From assembly GCF_042646165.1 (NCBI RefSeq), contig NZ_JBHRTC010000029.1: 64,000 nucleotides of DNA, one strand, 5' to 3'. Source of the DNA: Microbaculum marinum. GTDB taxonomy: Bacteria; Pseudomonadota; Alphaproteobacteria; Rhizobiales; Tepidamorphaceae. The notes under the pieces were generated by a model. The model worked only from the letters and a program-made list of their open reading frames with translations. It made no database searches and was not told the origin of the DNA. The translations under genes and the position numbers were made by a program. Positions 1-8,280 of this stretch are shown here, one piece after another. Position 1 is the stretch's first letter; every line of letters begins with the position of its first letter.

Positions 1-147
1 AAGCGCCTGCCCACATCACGGACTACGTCCCGGCCCCCGCGCCGGGACCCAGCGCAAAGACCCGGCGAAGCCGCCGCAATCCTTCTGCCGGCGGCGCCCC
101 GCCGCCGAATCGAGACTCCGGCCCCGACATCGGCCACTATTGCGCCG

Positions 148-1059
148 ATGACCGAGACGACCGATTCCCCGCATCCGGGCTATTGGACCGAGACCCGGCG
201 CGCCCACGCCGCGATGCTGCTGTTCGCCACGCTGATCTCGTCCTCCTTCACCGTCGGCGGGCTGATCGCCAAGTCCATCGATCCCGTCGCGTTGACCTTC
301 TGGCGGTTCGTGCTGGCCGTCGCGATCTTCCTGGCGATCGTGCTTGCCACGGAAAAATTCAGGCTGCCGACGCCGGGCCAGCTCGGCCGCTTCGCCTTCA
401 TCGGCCTGCTCCTGTGCATCTACTTCGTGCTGATGTTCGAGGCGCTGCGCTGGACGGACCCGCTGTCGACCGGCGCGGTCTTCACGCTGATCCCGGCGAT
501 GACGGCGGTGTTCTCCCTGATCGTGCTCGGCCAGAAGACCTCCAGGCGCCAGGTCGTGGCGATGCTGATCGCCGGCGGCGGCGCCGTCTGGGTGCTGTTT
601 CGCGCGGACTTCCAGGCGCTGATGCGGTTCAGCGTCGGCTACGGGGAGATCGTCTTCTTCGCCGGCTGCATCGCCTATGCCGCCTATCCGGTCTTCGTGC
701 GGCGCCTGCATACCGGCGAGAGCACCGCGGCGCTGACGCTGTGGTCGCTGGCGACCGGCGCGGTGCTGCTGGCCGTCTATGGCTGGCGCGCCATCCTCGG
801 CACCGACTGGGCGAACCTGTCGGCGGGCGTCTATCTCGGCATCCTGCATCTGGCCGTGGTCTCCACGGCGATCAGCTTCTTCCTGATCAAGTACGCGAGC
901 CTGCGCCTGCCCGGCGCCAAGGTGATGGCCTACACCTTCCTGATACCCGCCCTCGTCGCCGTGCTGGAGGGCCTGATCGGCCATGGCTGGCCGGGCCCCA
1001 ACGTCATCGCCGGCGTCGTCGTCACCGCGCTGGCGCTTGCCGTGATCGAGACGGGGTGA
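148..1059 (+). CDS. EamA/DMT-family transporter
   Basis: A 303-residue inner-membrane protein made almost entirely of hydrophobic helices, fitting the ten-span, two-EamA-domain layout of drug/metabolite transporters (domains roughly residues 20-150 and 160-298). Length is typical. The substrate cannot be read from sequence. ATG at 148 is the first good start; the gene ends 7 bases before the next gene, so the two may be co-transcribed. The first 147 bases of the window before it hold nothing I recognise. Confidence 0.85.
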   Translation: MTETTDSPHPGYWTETRRAHAAMLLFATLISSSFTVGGLIAKSIDPVALTFWRFVLAVAIFLAIVLATEKFRLPTPGQLGRFAFIGLLLCIYFVLMFEALRWTDPLSTGAVFTLIPAMTAVFSLIVLGQKTSRRQVVAMLIAGGGAVWVLFRADFQALMRFSVGYGEIVFFAGCIAYAAYPVFVRRLHTGESTAALTLWSLATGAVLLAVYGWRAILGTDWANLSAGVYLGILHLAVVSTAISFFLIKYASLRLPGAKVMAYTFLIPALVAVLEGLIGHGWPGPNVIAGVVVTALALAVIETG

Positions 1060-1066
1060 CGGCGCC

Positions 1067-1615
1067 ATGAGCCGGACGGAAAAGCAGAAGATGCTGGCGG
1101 GCGAGCTCTACGACGCCGGCGATCCCGAGTTGCAGGCCGACCAGTCCGCCTGCCGCGCCTGGCTGGTGCGCTACAACGCAACGCTCGGCGAGCCACCCGC
1201 CGTGCGCCGCGTGCTGCTGCGCGAGCGGCTCGCGGCGGTCGGCTCCGGCGCCACCGTCCGGCCGCCGTTCCACTGCGACTACGGCTACAACATCCGCCTC
1301 GGCGACGGCGTCTTCCTCAACTTCAACTGCGTGATCCTCGACGTTGTCGAGGTTGCGATCGGTGACCGGACGCAGATCGGTCCCGGCGTCCAGATCCTCG
1401 CCGCCGACCATCCTCGGGACGAGGACACCCGACGGACGATGCTCGAGTTCGGTCGCCCGGTCCGCATCGGCGCCGACGTCTGGATCGGCGGCGGCGCCCT
1501 GATCCTGCCGGGCATCACCATCGGCGACGGCGCCCTCATCGGCGCCGGCAGCGTCGTGACCCGCGATGTCCCGGCGGGCGCCCGCGCCTACGGAAATCCG
1601 GCGCGGGTGCGTTGA
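1067..1615 (+). CDS. Maltose/galactoside O-acetyltransferase family protein (left-handed beta-helix)
   Basis: A 182-residue acetyl-CoA-dependent sugar O-acetyltransferase of the Maa/LacA/NodL type. Residues 1-60 form the helical N-terminal (Mac) domain with the usual opening KQKMLAGELYDAGDPELQ. The rest is a hexapeptide-repeat left-handed beta-helix (IGDGALIGAGSVVTRDVPAG near the end). His115 in AADHP lies where the family's catalytic histidine is expected. ATG at 1067 sits 7 bases after the transporter stop. Family assignment is firm; the acceptor sugar is unknown. Confidence 0.9.
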   Translation: MSRTEKQKMLAGELYDAGDPELQADQSACRAWLVRYNATLGEPPAVRRVLLRERLAAVGSGATVRPPFHCDYGYNIRLGDGVFLNFNCVILDVVEVAIGDRTQIGPGVQILAADHPRDEDTRRTMLEFGRPVRIGADVWIGGGALILPGITIGDGALIGAGSVVTRDVPAGARAYGNPARVR

Positions 1616-1692
1616 AGCGGACATCGGTCCGCTGCCGCGTGATCGTGTTGCAAGGTCCCCGCGCCCCGGCGCCGAGGCATACGAAACGTCTG

Positions 1693-1858
1693 CCCCCTCA
1701 CCCGGCGCTCCGCGCCGACCTCTCCCCGTGGGAGAGGTGGTGCCTGCCGCCAACGCTGCGAAAACCGCCGCCCGCGTCGACCACTCCGCAGCCGCCGCCA
1801 CGCACGCCAACCTCTCCCACGGGGAGAGNNNNNNNNNNNNGAGGGGCTCCGCCCCCTC
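1693..1858. repeat. Intergenic palindromic repeat remnants around an assembly gap
   Basis: The 264-base stretch between two genes has no gene. It holds a copy of the GGGGAGAGGTCGGC/CCCCTCACCCGGC type intergenic element common in Hyphomicrobiales (1693-1740, with inner palindrome CTCTCCCCGTGGGAGAG). A second CTCTCCCACGGGGAGAG follows at 1812-1828, then 12 Ns (1829-1840) and a stem GAGGGG...CCCCTC (1841-1858). The gap falls inside the repeat, which explains the failed assembly; its true length is unknown. Confidence 0.6.
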
Positions 1859-1879
1859 GTACGTCCCATGCCCGCCCCG

Positions 1880-2449
1880 CTACTTGATCAGCGCGTGCAG
1901 CGCCCGGAAGTCGTCGGTGCCGCCGCGCGCGGCCCATTCGAAGACGACCATCTCGCTGGTCACCGGCGTCACGCCGGACACGGCGAGGCGGCGGAAGCCC
2001 GCCTCCCGGTCGGGCGCCTTGCGCGACCCCGAGGCGTCCTCGACGACCGCCGTCTGGTAGCCGAGCCCGACGAGGCCGAGCGCGGTCTGCAGGACGCAGA
2101 CATGGGCCTCGGTTCCGCAGACGATCGCCTGCGGCCGGCCGAGATCGGCCATCAGCGTCGTGAAGCCCGGCTCGTCGCAGGCATTGAAGTGCTCCTTGCG
2201 GAACACCTGCCTGCCGGGACCCTGCGTGGTCACGGCGGCAACGGTCGGGCCGATCTTTTCGGGAAAGTGCTCGGTGAAGACGACCGGGATTGCGAGGATC
2301 TCGGCAGCCTTCACGAGGATGCCCGCCCGGGCGACCACGGCCTCGTGGTCCTCGATCGCCGGCACCAGCCTGTCCTGCAGGTCGACGACGACCAGGACGC
2401 TCGATGCCGCCTGCAGCGTTGCCGCGCGCCGTTCGCCCTCCTCCGTCAT
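1880..2449 (-). CDS. Isochorismatase-fold cysteine hydrolase (YcaC/ISOC-like)
   Basis: 189 residues with the triad of the isochorismatase-like superfamily: Asp23 (VVDLQDRL), Lys85 (VFRKEHF) and Cys118 (CGTEAHVCVLQTAL). The pattern resembles the YcaC/ISOC2 branch, whose physiological substrates are mostly unknown. The start overlaps the upstream permease stop as ATGA (2446-2449), making it the last gene of the BMP-type transporter operon. That placement suggests it hydrolyses an amide or ureido bond in the imported compound or a derivative; this role is inference. Confidence 0.8.
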   Translation of the reverse strand: MTEEGERRAATLQAASSVLVVVDLQDRLVPAIEDHEAVVARAGILVKAAEILAIPVVFTEHFPEKIGPTVAAVTTQGPGRQVFRKEHFNACDEPGFTTLMADLGRPQAIVCGTEAHVCVLQTALGLVGLGYQTAVVEDASGSRKAPDREAGFRRLAVSGVTPVTSEMVVFEWAARGGTDDFRALHALIK

Positions 2450-3381
2450 CGCCTGTCCTCCCGCACGAACGGCATGCCGAGCGCCCGCGGCGCGCCGAGG
2501 TCGCGCTTGTTGACCGCCGCCCAGACCAGCACCACCAGGGTGGCGATGTAGGGCGTCATCAGCACGTAGTATTGCGGCAGCACGGCGCCGCTGGCCAGCA
2601 CCCGCGGGATCAGCGCCTCGATGCCGCCGAAGATCAGCGCGCCGAGCAGCGCCCGCCACGGATGCCAGCCCGCGAAGATCACCAGGGCGATCGCGATCCA
2701 GCCGCGGCCGTTGGTCATCTCGTCGACCCAGATCTTGGCCGAGGCGAGCACCAGGTAGCCGCCGGCCAGGCCGACGATGCCGCCGCCGACAACGACGGCG
2801 GCGAAGCGGATGCCCAGCACGTCGATGCCCATCGAGTCGACGGCGTGCGGGTTGTGGCCGACCGAGCGCAGCTTCAGCCCGAGATTGGTGCGGAACAGCA
2901 CCCAGGTGACGGCGACCAGCAGGACGACGGTCAGGTAGACCCAGGGGTCCTGCCGGAACAGCACCGGCCCGACCACCGGGATGTCGGAGAGGACGGGGAC
3001 GTGCAGCTTCGAGAAGCCGGCGAGTGCGGTGTCGGTCCAGCCTCCGAGCGTTCCGAGCAGGCTGGTCAGGCCGATCGCGAAGAACACGATCGCCAGCCCC
3101 GAGACGACCTGGTTGGCGCGCATCACCACGACCAGCACGGCGAACAGGACCGACAGGGCGGCGCCCGCGAGGAAGGCGCCGAGCATGCCGAGCCAGGGGT
3201 TGCTGCCCAGCTCCTGGTAGAAGGCGGCCGCCGCCAGCGCGCCGGCCAGCATCAGGCCCTCGGCGCTGAGATTCAGCACCCCCGCCCGCTCCGAGATGAT
3301 CAGCCCGAGCGCGGCCAGCAGCAGCGGCGCCGCGGCGACCGGCATCGAGGCGAGCCAGTTGACCAGGAATTCGAGCGTCAC
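2446..3381 (-). CDS. ABC transporter permease, BMP-associated nucleoside-type (second subunit)
   Basis: 311-residue membrane protein of the BPD_transp_2 family that works with BmpA-type binding proteins. Motifs include ISERAGVLNLSAEGLMLAGA near residue 30 and the EAA-like stretch VGHNPHAVDSMGIDVLGIR in the middle. GTG at 3381 overlaps the preceding permease stop (GTGA), so translation is coupled. It pairs with the next permease to form the membrane channel. Confidence 0.9.
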   Translation of the reverse strand: MTLEFLVNWLASMPVAAAPLLLAALGLIISERAGVLNLSAEGLMLAGALAAAAFYQELGSNPWLGMLGAFLAGAALSVLFAVLVVVMRANQVVSGLAIVFFAIGLTSLLGTLGGWTDTALAGFSKLHVPVLSDIPVVGPVLFRQDPWVYLTVVLLVAVTWVLFRTNLGLKLRSVGHNPHAVDSMGIDVLGIRFAAVVVGGGIVGLAGGYLVLASAKIWVDEMTNGRGWIAIALVIFAGWHPWRALLGALIFGGIEALIPRVLASGAVLPQYYVLMTPYIATLVVLVWAAVNKRDLGAPRALGMPFVREDRR

Positions 3382-4532
3382 TGGCGCCTCCAGATGATGC
3401 GGTAGCGCACGAACAGTTCGGAGGCCGTGACGCACATGACGACGATCGCCTGCAGCAGGTCGATGACGCCGGCGGGCAGGTTGTAGAAGACCTGGATCGA
3501 CTGGCCGCCGACATAGAGCCCACCGAGCAGGAAGGCGACGACGACGGCGGCGACGGGATTGTTGCGCGCCAGGAAGGCGATGACGATGCCCGAGAACAGG
3601 TAGCCGCCGGCGAACCCGGCCGTCAGCCGGTACTCCTGGCCGGCGACGACCACGAAGCCGGCAAGCCCCGACAGCGCGCCCGACAGCAGCACCGTTCCGG
3701 CCACCACCGCGGTGACCGGCAGCCCGACCGCCTTCGACATCCGCGCGTTCGAGCCGACGAAGGTCATGAACATGCCGAAGCGGGACCGGTCGATCAGCCA
3801 CCAGACGACCACCGCCGCGGCCAGAGCGACATAGATCCCCGTGCCGACGTCGCCGAATCCGATCCGCGACAGCCGCTCGATCCCCGCGTCGAACTGCGCA
3901 CTGTGCGGGAACCGGTCGGCGGCCTGCCAGGCGCCGTAGATGCGGTCCTGCAGGAGCTGGAAGGCGACGTAGTTGAGCAGGAGCGTCGAGATGATCTCGT
4001 TGACGTTGAGCTTCAGTTTCAGGACCAGCGGCACCAGCGTCCACAGCGCCCCGCCGGCCAGCGCCCCGGCCAGCATCAGCCAGAGCCTGATCTCCGGCGG
4101 GCCGTAGTCGTTGAGCGCGACGAACGCCGCGCCCATGCCGCCGAGGATCAGCTGCCCTTCCAGGCCGATGTTCCAGAACTGCACCCGAAACGCCAGCGCC
4201 GCGCTCAGCCCGACCAGGATCAGCGGCGTGCACTCGACGAGGACGTTGGACAGTCCCTTGGCGTTGAAGAAGGTGTAGAGGACGAACTCCTCGTAGATCC
4301 CCTTCGGCCCGACCCCCGACGCCCACAGCACGAGCACCGAGATCAGCAGGCCGACGCCGAGGCTCGTCGCCAGGTAGAGGCCGTGCTTCCAGGCCGGCAG
4401 CCGCTGGCGCACCTCGAGCGTGATCCGGCCGACCCCGTGACGCACCGACGGCACGCTCCCGGCAGTCTCCTGGCGCACCGACGGCACTCCGTCGGCAGTG
4501 TGATGACGCGTCATCTCTCCGCTCTCAGGCAT
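3378..4532 (-). CDS. ABC transporter permease, BMP-associated nucleoside-type (first subunit)
   Basis: 384-residue permease of the same family, with NIGLEGQLILGGMGAAFVAL and LNVNEIISTLLLNYVAF, typical of YufP/NupB-like subunits that follow the ATPase gene. The annotated ATG (4532) overlaps the ATPase stop by 8 bases; an alternative ATG is at 4514. The first 40 residues are poorly conserved and contain an in-frame 11-residue tandem duplication (4442-4499), so the N-terminus is unusual. Confidence 0.88.
   Translation of the reverse strand: MPESGEMTRHHTADGVPSVRQETAGSVPSVRHGVGRITLEVRQRLPAWKHGLYLATSLGVGLLISVLVLWASGVGPKGIYEEFVLYTFFNAKGLSNVLVECTPLILVGLSAALAFRVQFWNIGLEGQLILGGMGAAFVALNDYGPPEIRLWLMLAGALAGGALWTLVPLVLKLKLNVNEIISTLLLNYVAFQLLQDRIYGAWQAADRFPHSAQFDAGIERLSRIGFGDVGTGIYVALAAAVVVWWLIDRSRFGMFMTFVGSNARMSKAVGLPVTAVVAGTVLLSGALSGLAGFVVVAGQEYRLTAGFAGGYLFSGIVIAFLARNNPVAAVVVAFLLGGLYVGGQSIQVFYNLPAGVIDLLQAIVVMCVTASELFVRYRIIWRRQ
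4442..4499 (-). repeat. Imperfect 33-bp tandem repeat in the permease N-terminus
   Basis: Two copies of GCACCGACGGCAC...GGCAGT begin at 4442 and 4475, exactly 33 bases apart, and so encode two 11-residue units (TADGVPSVRQE and TAGSVPSVRHG). The unit is in frame and does not disturb the coding sequence. It may have arisen by slippage, or the real start may lie downstream of it. Confidence 0.7.
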
Positions 4533-6021
4533 GGCCGACCATCAGCGCGCCGACCTCGTGACGATCGGCCGGCGCATCGAACTCGCCGACGATGCGGCCG
4601 CGGTTGATGACGCCGATGCGGTCGGAAATCTTGAAGATCTCATCGAGATCCTCGCTGATCAGCACGATCGCCGCCCCCCGGTCGCGGGCCTCCATCAGGA
4701 TCCTGTGCACGGCCGCGCAAGCGCGCACGTCAAGGCCCCGCGTCGGGGAATGGACGACCAGCAGCCGCGCGTCCTCGCGCAATTCCCTTGCGAGAACAAG
4801 CTTCTGCGCGTTTCCGCCCGACAGCAGCCCCGCCCGTGTGGTCGGGGCTGCGCCGGCGATCTCGAACTGCGAGATGGCCGTCTGCGTCGTCGCCGCGATG
4901 CGTCCCTGCCTGGTCCACAGGGGTCCGCCGAACTCGCCGCGGTCGACGCCGGCGATCGCATAGTTGCTGGCGACGCTCATGTCCTCCGCCAGCCCGTAGG
5001 CCATGCGCTCGGCGGGAACGAAGGCGACCCCGCGCCGCCTGAGCGTCCGCGTATCGGCGGCCGTGACGTTATCGCCTTCCATGAGAATCGTACCGGATTC
5101 CAGGGACTTGAGACCGATGAGGGCGGCGGCGAGCTCTGTCTGTCCGTTGCCGCCAACCCCCGCCACGCCGTAGATCTCGCCACCCCTGACCTGCATCGAC
5201 AGGCCGTTGAGAGCGCCGGCGCCGTCGGCCCGGCCCAGCGTCGCGTCCTGCACCTCGAGGACGACGCCGTGCTCCGTCGCCGGCCTGTGCTTGATCTCGG
5301 CGAGCGCCGAGCCGACCATCATCTTCGTCAGGTCCGCCGGCGTCGCCTCCTTCGAGGCGATGGTCTCGATCTTCCTGCCGCCGCGCATGACGGTGACGAC
5401 ATCGGTGTAGGCGGGCACCTCGTGCAGCTTGTGGGTCACCAGGATCACGGCGTTGCCCTGTCCGGCGAGCACCCGCATGGTCGACAGAAGCGCCTGAGCC
5501 TCCTCGTCGGTCAGCACGGCGGTGGGTTCGTCCAGTATGATCAGCCTGGCCCCGCCCAGCAGCACCTTGATGATCTCGGCGCGCTGCTGCTCGGCGACCG
5601 ACAGGCTGTCGACGGGGGCATCGGGATCGAGCGCGAAGCCAAGCTTTCCGGACTGTTCGACGATCTGCCGTTTCGTCTCGGCGAGCCCGCGGCCATAGCC
5701 GCCCTTCGGATTGGCCAGCAGTACGTTCTCGGCGACCGTGAACGGAAAGACCAGCTTGAAGTGCTGGTGGACCATGCCGATGCCGAGGCTCTTGGCGTGC
5801 CGGGGGTCGTTGTCGGTCAGTTCGGTGTCGCCGAAGAAGACGCGGCCCTCGTCCTGCGCATAGAGGCCTGCGGCGATGTTCATCAGGGTGGACTTGCCGG
5901 CCCCGTTCTCGCCGAGCAGCGCATGAACCTTGCCCCACTCGATATCGAGCGACACGTCTGCGAGCGCCGGACGCCCGTCGAATGACTTGGAAATGTCGCG
6001 CAGCGACAGGGCCGTGCCCAT
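4525..6021 (-). CDS. ABC transporter ATP-binding protein, tandem NBD, BMP/nucleoside type
   Basis: 498 residues with two nucleotide-binding domains. Domain 1 has Walker A GENGAGKST (residues 37-45), the LSVAEQQR signature and LIILDEPTAVLT. Domain 2 has the relaxed GVGGNGQTE P-loop, LSGGNAQK and SPTRGLDV, as is normal for the second half of YufO/NupA-like proteins. The ATG at 6021 (MGTALSL) is preferred over the upstream one at 6045 because GGGGGAGGTCG lies just before it. It energises import together with the two downstream permeases. Confidence 0.92.
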   Translation of the reverse strand: MGTALSLRDISKSFDGRPALADVSLDIEWGKVHALLGENGAGKSTLMNIAAGLYAQDEGRVFFGDTELTDNDPRHAKSLGIGMVHQHFKLVFPFTVAENVLLANPKGGYGRGLAETKRQIVEQSGKLGFALDPDAPVDSLSVAEQQRAEIIKVLLGGARLIILDEPTAVLTDEEAQALLSTMRVLAGQGNAVILVTHKLHEVPAYTDVVTVMRGGRKIETIASKEATPADLTKMMVGSALAEIKHRPATEHGVVLEVQDATLGRADGAGALNGLSMQVRGGEIYGVAGVGGNGQTELAAALIGLKSLESGTILMEGDNVTAADTRTLRRRGVAFVPAERMAYGLAEDMSVASNYAIAGVDRGEFGGPLWTRQGRIAATTQTAISQFEIAGAAPTTRAGLLSGGNAQKLVLARELREDARLLVVHSPTRGLDVRACAAVHRILMEARDRGAAIVLISEDLDEIFKISDRIGVINRGRIVGEFDAPADRHEVGALMVGHA

Positions 6022-6075
6022 CGACCTCCCCCGATACGCCCGCAACCGAACGCGAATTGGCCGTCTGGATGAATG

Positions 6076-6104
6076 GACGGGGCGAGACTGTCTCTCGCCC
6101 CGTC
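6076..6104 (-). terminator. Stem-loop between binding-protein and ATPase genes
   Basis: Perfect 12-bp inverted repeat GACGGGGCGAGA / TCTCGCCCCGTC with a 5-base loop, directly after the binding-protein stop. It lacks a T tract on either strand. Such structures often stabilise the 3' end of binding-protein mRNA or partly terminate, keeping binding protein in excess over the membrane parts. Confidence 0.6.
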
Positions 6105-6113
6105 AGTCTTGCA

Positions 6114-7205
6114 TTAATTCAGGGAGCCGACGACACCCTTCACCAGATAGTCCATCTGCCACATCTGGCCATCGTCGGGATGCTCTCCGGCGGCGACCAC
6201 CTCGTTGCCGTCCTGGTCGACCACCGGACCCTCGAAGACGTGCTTGCCGTCGATGATCTCCTGACGGGCCGCCATCACCTTTTCCTTGACGTCGGCCGGC
6301 AGATCGTCTGCGAGCGCGATGTCGGTGCCGCCGTCCTTGATCGACAGGAAGGCGCCGTAGGGCTGCATCTCGAGGCCGTCCGTGGAAGCCGCCTGCAGCG
6401 CCGGCGTCAGGAACTTGTCCCAGACCCAGACCGAGGAGCACTCGACGGAATCGGCTGCGAACTCGGTCATGTCGCGATGGTGCCCTGTGGCCATGATGCC
6501 CTTCTCCTGCGCCACGACGGGAACGGCCGGCGTGTCGACATGAATGCCGATCACATCGACGCCCTGCTCGATCAGCGCAAGTGCGGCTTCACGCTCCTTG
6601 ACCGGATCGTACCAGGCTCCCGTGAAGACCACGTTGACGGTCGCGTCCGGGTTCATGCGCTGGGCACCGAGCGCATAGGCGTTCACGGTCCAGGTGACGA
6701 GCGGCAGAGGGTTGGCGGCGACGAAGCCAAGCTTGCCGCTCTTGCTCATCGCGCCTGCGACCATGCCGCAGAGATACTGGCTCTCGTAGGTGCGCCCGTA
6801 ATAGGACATCAGGTTCGGGCCGTTGGTGATGCCGGCAGGATTGAGGAACAGCACGTCGGGATGCTTCTCGGCGAGTTCCTTGAACGTGTCGGAATATCCG
6901 AAGGCGGACCCGAGGATCACGTTGTAGCCGCGGTCGATGTAGCGCTCGACGGCCGGACGGATCTGGGTCGCCACCTCCTCGACCTTCTCGGTGTAGGGGA
7001 TCTCGATGCCGAGATTGTCCTGCGTCTTCACGCGGGCCTCGTCGAGAGCCTGCACCCAGCCGCCGTCGTTCTTGACGTTGAAGTATACAAAGGCCGGCTT
7101 CATCTCGCCGTCCAGCTTGAAGGTATCCGCGCTTGCCGCGCCGCAAGTCGCCACGGCCAAAGCCGCCGTCAGCAACCCGCCCCGCAAAAATCGTGATACA
7201 GCCAT
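6114..7205 (-). CDS. BMP-family substrate-binding protein (purine nucleoside/purine type)
   Basis: 363-residue periplasmic binding protein of the BmpA/Med family. The signal peptide covers residues 1-26 with likely cleavage ASA|D; Cys21 sits in VATC, a poor lipobox. Family features include KPAFVYFNVKNDGGW, the GSAFGYSDTFKELA segment and NPDATVNVVFTGAWYDPVKE. ATG at 7205 follows GAGGGAGAACGAAG; longer upstream extensions lack a signal. Known relatives bind nucleosides or purines, which agrees with the ureide genes nearby, but the ligand is not proven. Confidence 0.9.
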   Translation of the reverse strand: MAVSRFLRGGLLTAALAVATCGAASADTFKLDGEMKPAFVYFNVKNDGGWVQALDEARVKTQDNLGIEIPYTEKVEEVATQIRPAVERYIDRGYNVILGSAFGYSDTFKELAEKHPDVLFLNPAGITNGPNLMSYYGRTYESQYLCGMVAGAMSKSGKLGFVAANPLPLVTWTVNAYALGAQRMNPDATVNVVFTGAWYDPVKEREAALALIEQGVDVIGIHVDTPAVPVVAQEKGIMATGHHRDMTEFAADSVECSSVWVWDKFLTPALQAASTDGLEMQPYGAFLSIKDGGTDIALADDLPADVKEKVMAARQEIIDGKHVFEGPVVDQDGNEVVAAGEHPDDGQMWQMDYLVKGVVGSLN

Positions 7206-7272
7206 CTTCGTTCTCCCTCGATCGATAGCCCAGTCCGAGAGAACACTCCGCAACCTGCTCCACCCTGCAGCG

Positions 7273-7289
7273 TATCCTCTATATGGATA
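7273..7289. promoter_or_regulatory. Candidate IclR operator, copy 1 (TATCC-N7-GGATA)
   Basis: In the 269-base region between the divergent binding-protein and iclR-type genes there is a perfect palindrome, TATCC TCTATAT GGATA. The same arms and 7-base spacing recur at 9120-9136. A nested ATGGAT-N5-ATCCAT (7283-7299) overlaps it, and a lone TATGGATAC lies at 7343. The location and size suit an IclR-family dimer site. Confidence 0.55.
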
Positions 7290-7474
7290 TATCATCCATT
7301 TTTTGAAATTCGCGTCCAGTGGGTAATCGCAAATGATCACCCTATGGATACCGCCTTGTTGCGGGTTCCATGCCTGTGCATTATGCAACAGCGAATTGTT
7401 TGAGCAGGAATCGGCGGCCGGGCGGGAAAACCCGCCCGCTGCCGCTGCGGCAGGAAAAGCGCAGCGAGGTTGCG

Positions 7475-8251
7475 ATGGCGCTGAAGGGCATCACACGGGC
7501 GCTGGACGTTCTCGCCCATATCGCGGTCAATCCGGGCCGTGCCTCGGACATCGCCGACCGAATGGGCGTGGCCTGGGCAACCATGCATCGTACTCTCAGC
7601 CAGTTGGAGAAGGGCGGCTTCCTGCGCCGCGAGCCGGATACGAACCGCTACGTCATCGGCCAGAAGATGTGGATGATCGGCAGCGCCTATATGGCGAACC
7701 ATCCTACCTTCAACAAAGCCCTGCCCTACCTGTCCGATGCGGTGATCCGCAGCCAGGCGATCGTGCAGTTCGTGGAGCGGGTCGACTATTCCGCGATCGC
7801 CCTGTTCACCCAGTCCGCGACGCACGAACTGCTGCCGATGACGACGCTCGGCTATGCCATTCCCTTGCACGCGGGCTCGAAAGGCCAGGTGCTGCTGGCC
7901 TTCGCGGAGCCGGAATTTATCGAGGACTACCTGTCCCGGCCGCTTGCCAAGCTGACGCCGAAGACGATTACGGATCCCAACGCGCTGCGCGACCGCCTGG
8001 CCGAGATCCGCGGGATCGGCTACTCGGAGACCGAGGCGGACGTGCAGGTATTCACGCGTTCGGTTGCCGCGCCCGTGTTCGACCGGACAGGTGCCGCGGT
8101 CGCCGCCGTGTCGTTCATCGAGATGCGGTCCGACACGGCGGCGGCGAGCCGCAAGCCGAAGCAGGTCGAACTGGTCTGCCACATCGCAAACTCCATCTCG
8201 ACCGCTCTGGACTGGCGGCCGGGAAGCCGCTGGGCGACTGCAGGGGCCTGA
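7475..8251 (+). CDS. IclR-family transcriptional regulator
   Basis: 258 residues from the ATG at 7475 (MALKGITRAL), chosen because a GCGAGGT site precedes it and IclR proteins normally start with ...ITRALDVL. An upstream ATG at 7370 would add 35 unsupported residues. The N-terminal winged helix-turn-helix (RASDIADRMGVAWATMHRTL, residues 21-40) is followed by an effector domain with HAGSKGQVLLAF and the GIGYSETEADVQVFTRSVAAPVFD segment. It diverges from the BMP operon and probably controls it and the downstream cluster in response to a ureide or purine metabolite. Confidence 0.92.
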   Translation: MALKGITRALDVLAHIAVNPGRASDIADRMGVAWATMHRTLSQLEKGGFLRREPDTNRYVIGQKMWMIGSAYMANHPTFNKALPYLSDAVIRSQAIVQFVERVDYSAIALFTQSATHELLPMTTLGYAIPLHAGSKGQVLLAFAEPEFIEDYLSRPLAKLTPKTITDPNALRDRLAEIRGIGYSETEADVQVFTRSVAAPVFDRTGAAVAAVSFIEMRSDTAAASRKPKQVELVCHIANSISTALDWRPGSRWATAGA

Positions 8252-8280
8252 TACCCACAGGGCGCGAATGCCGCGCCGTC

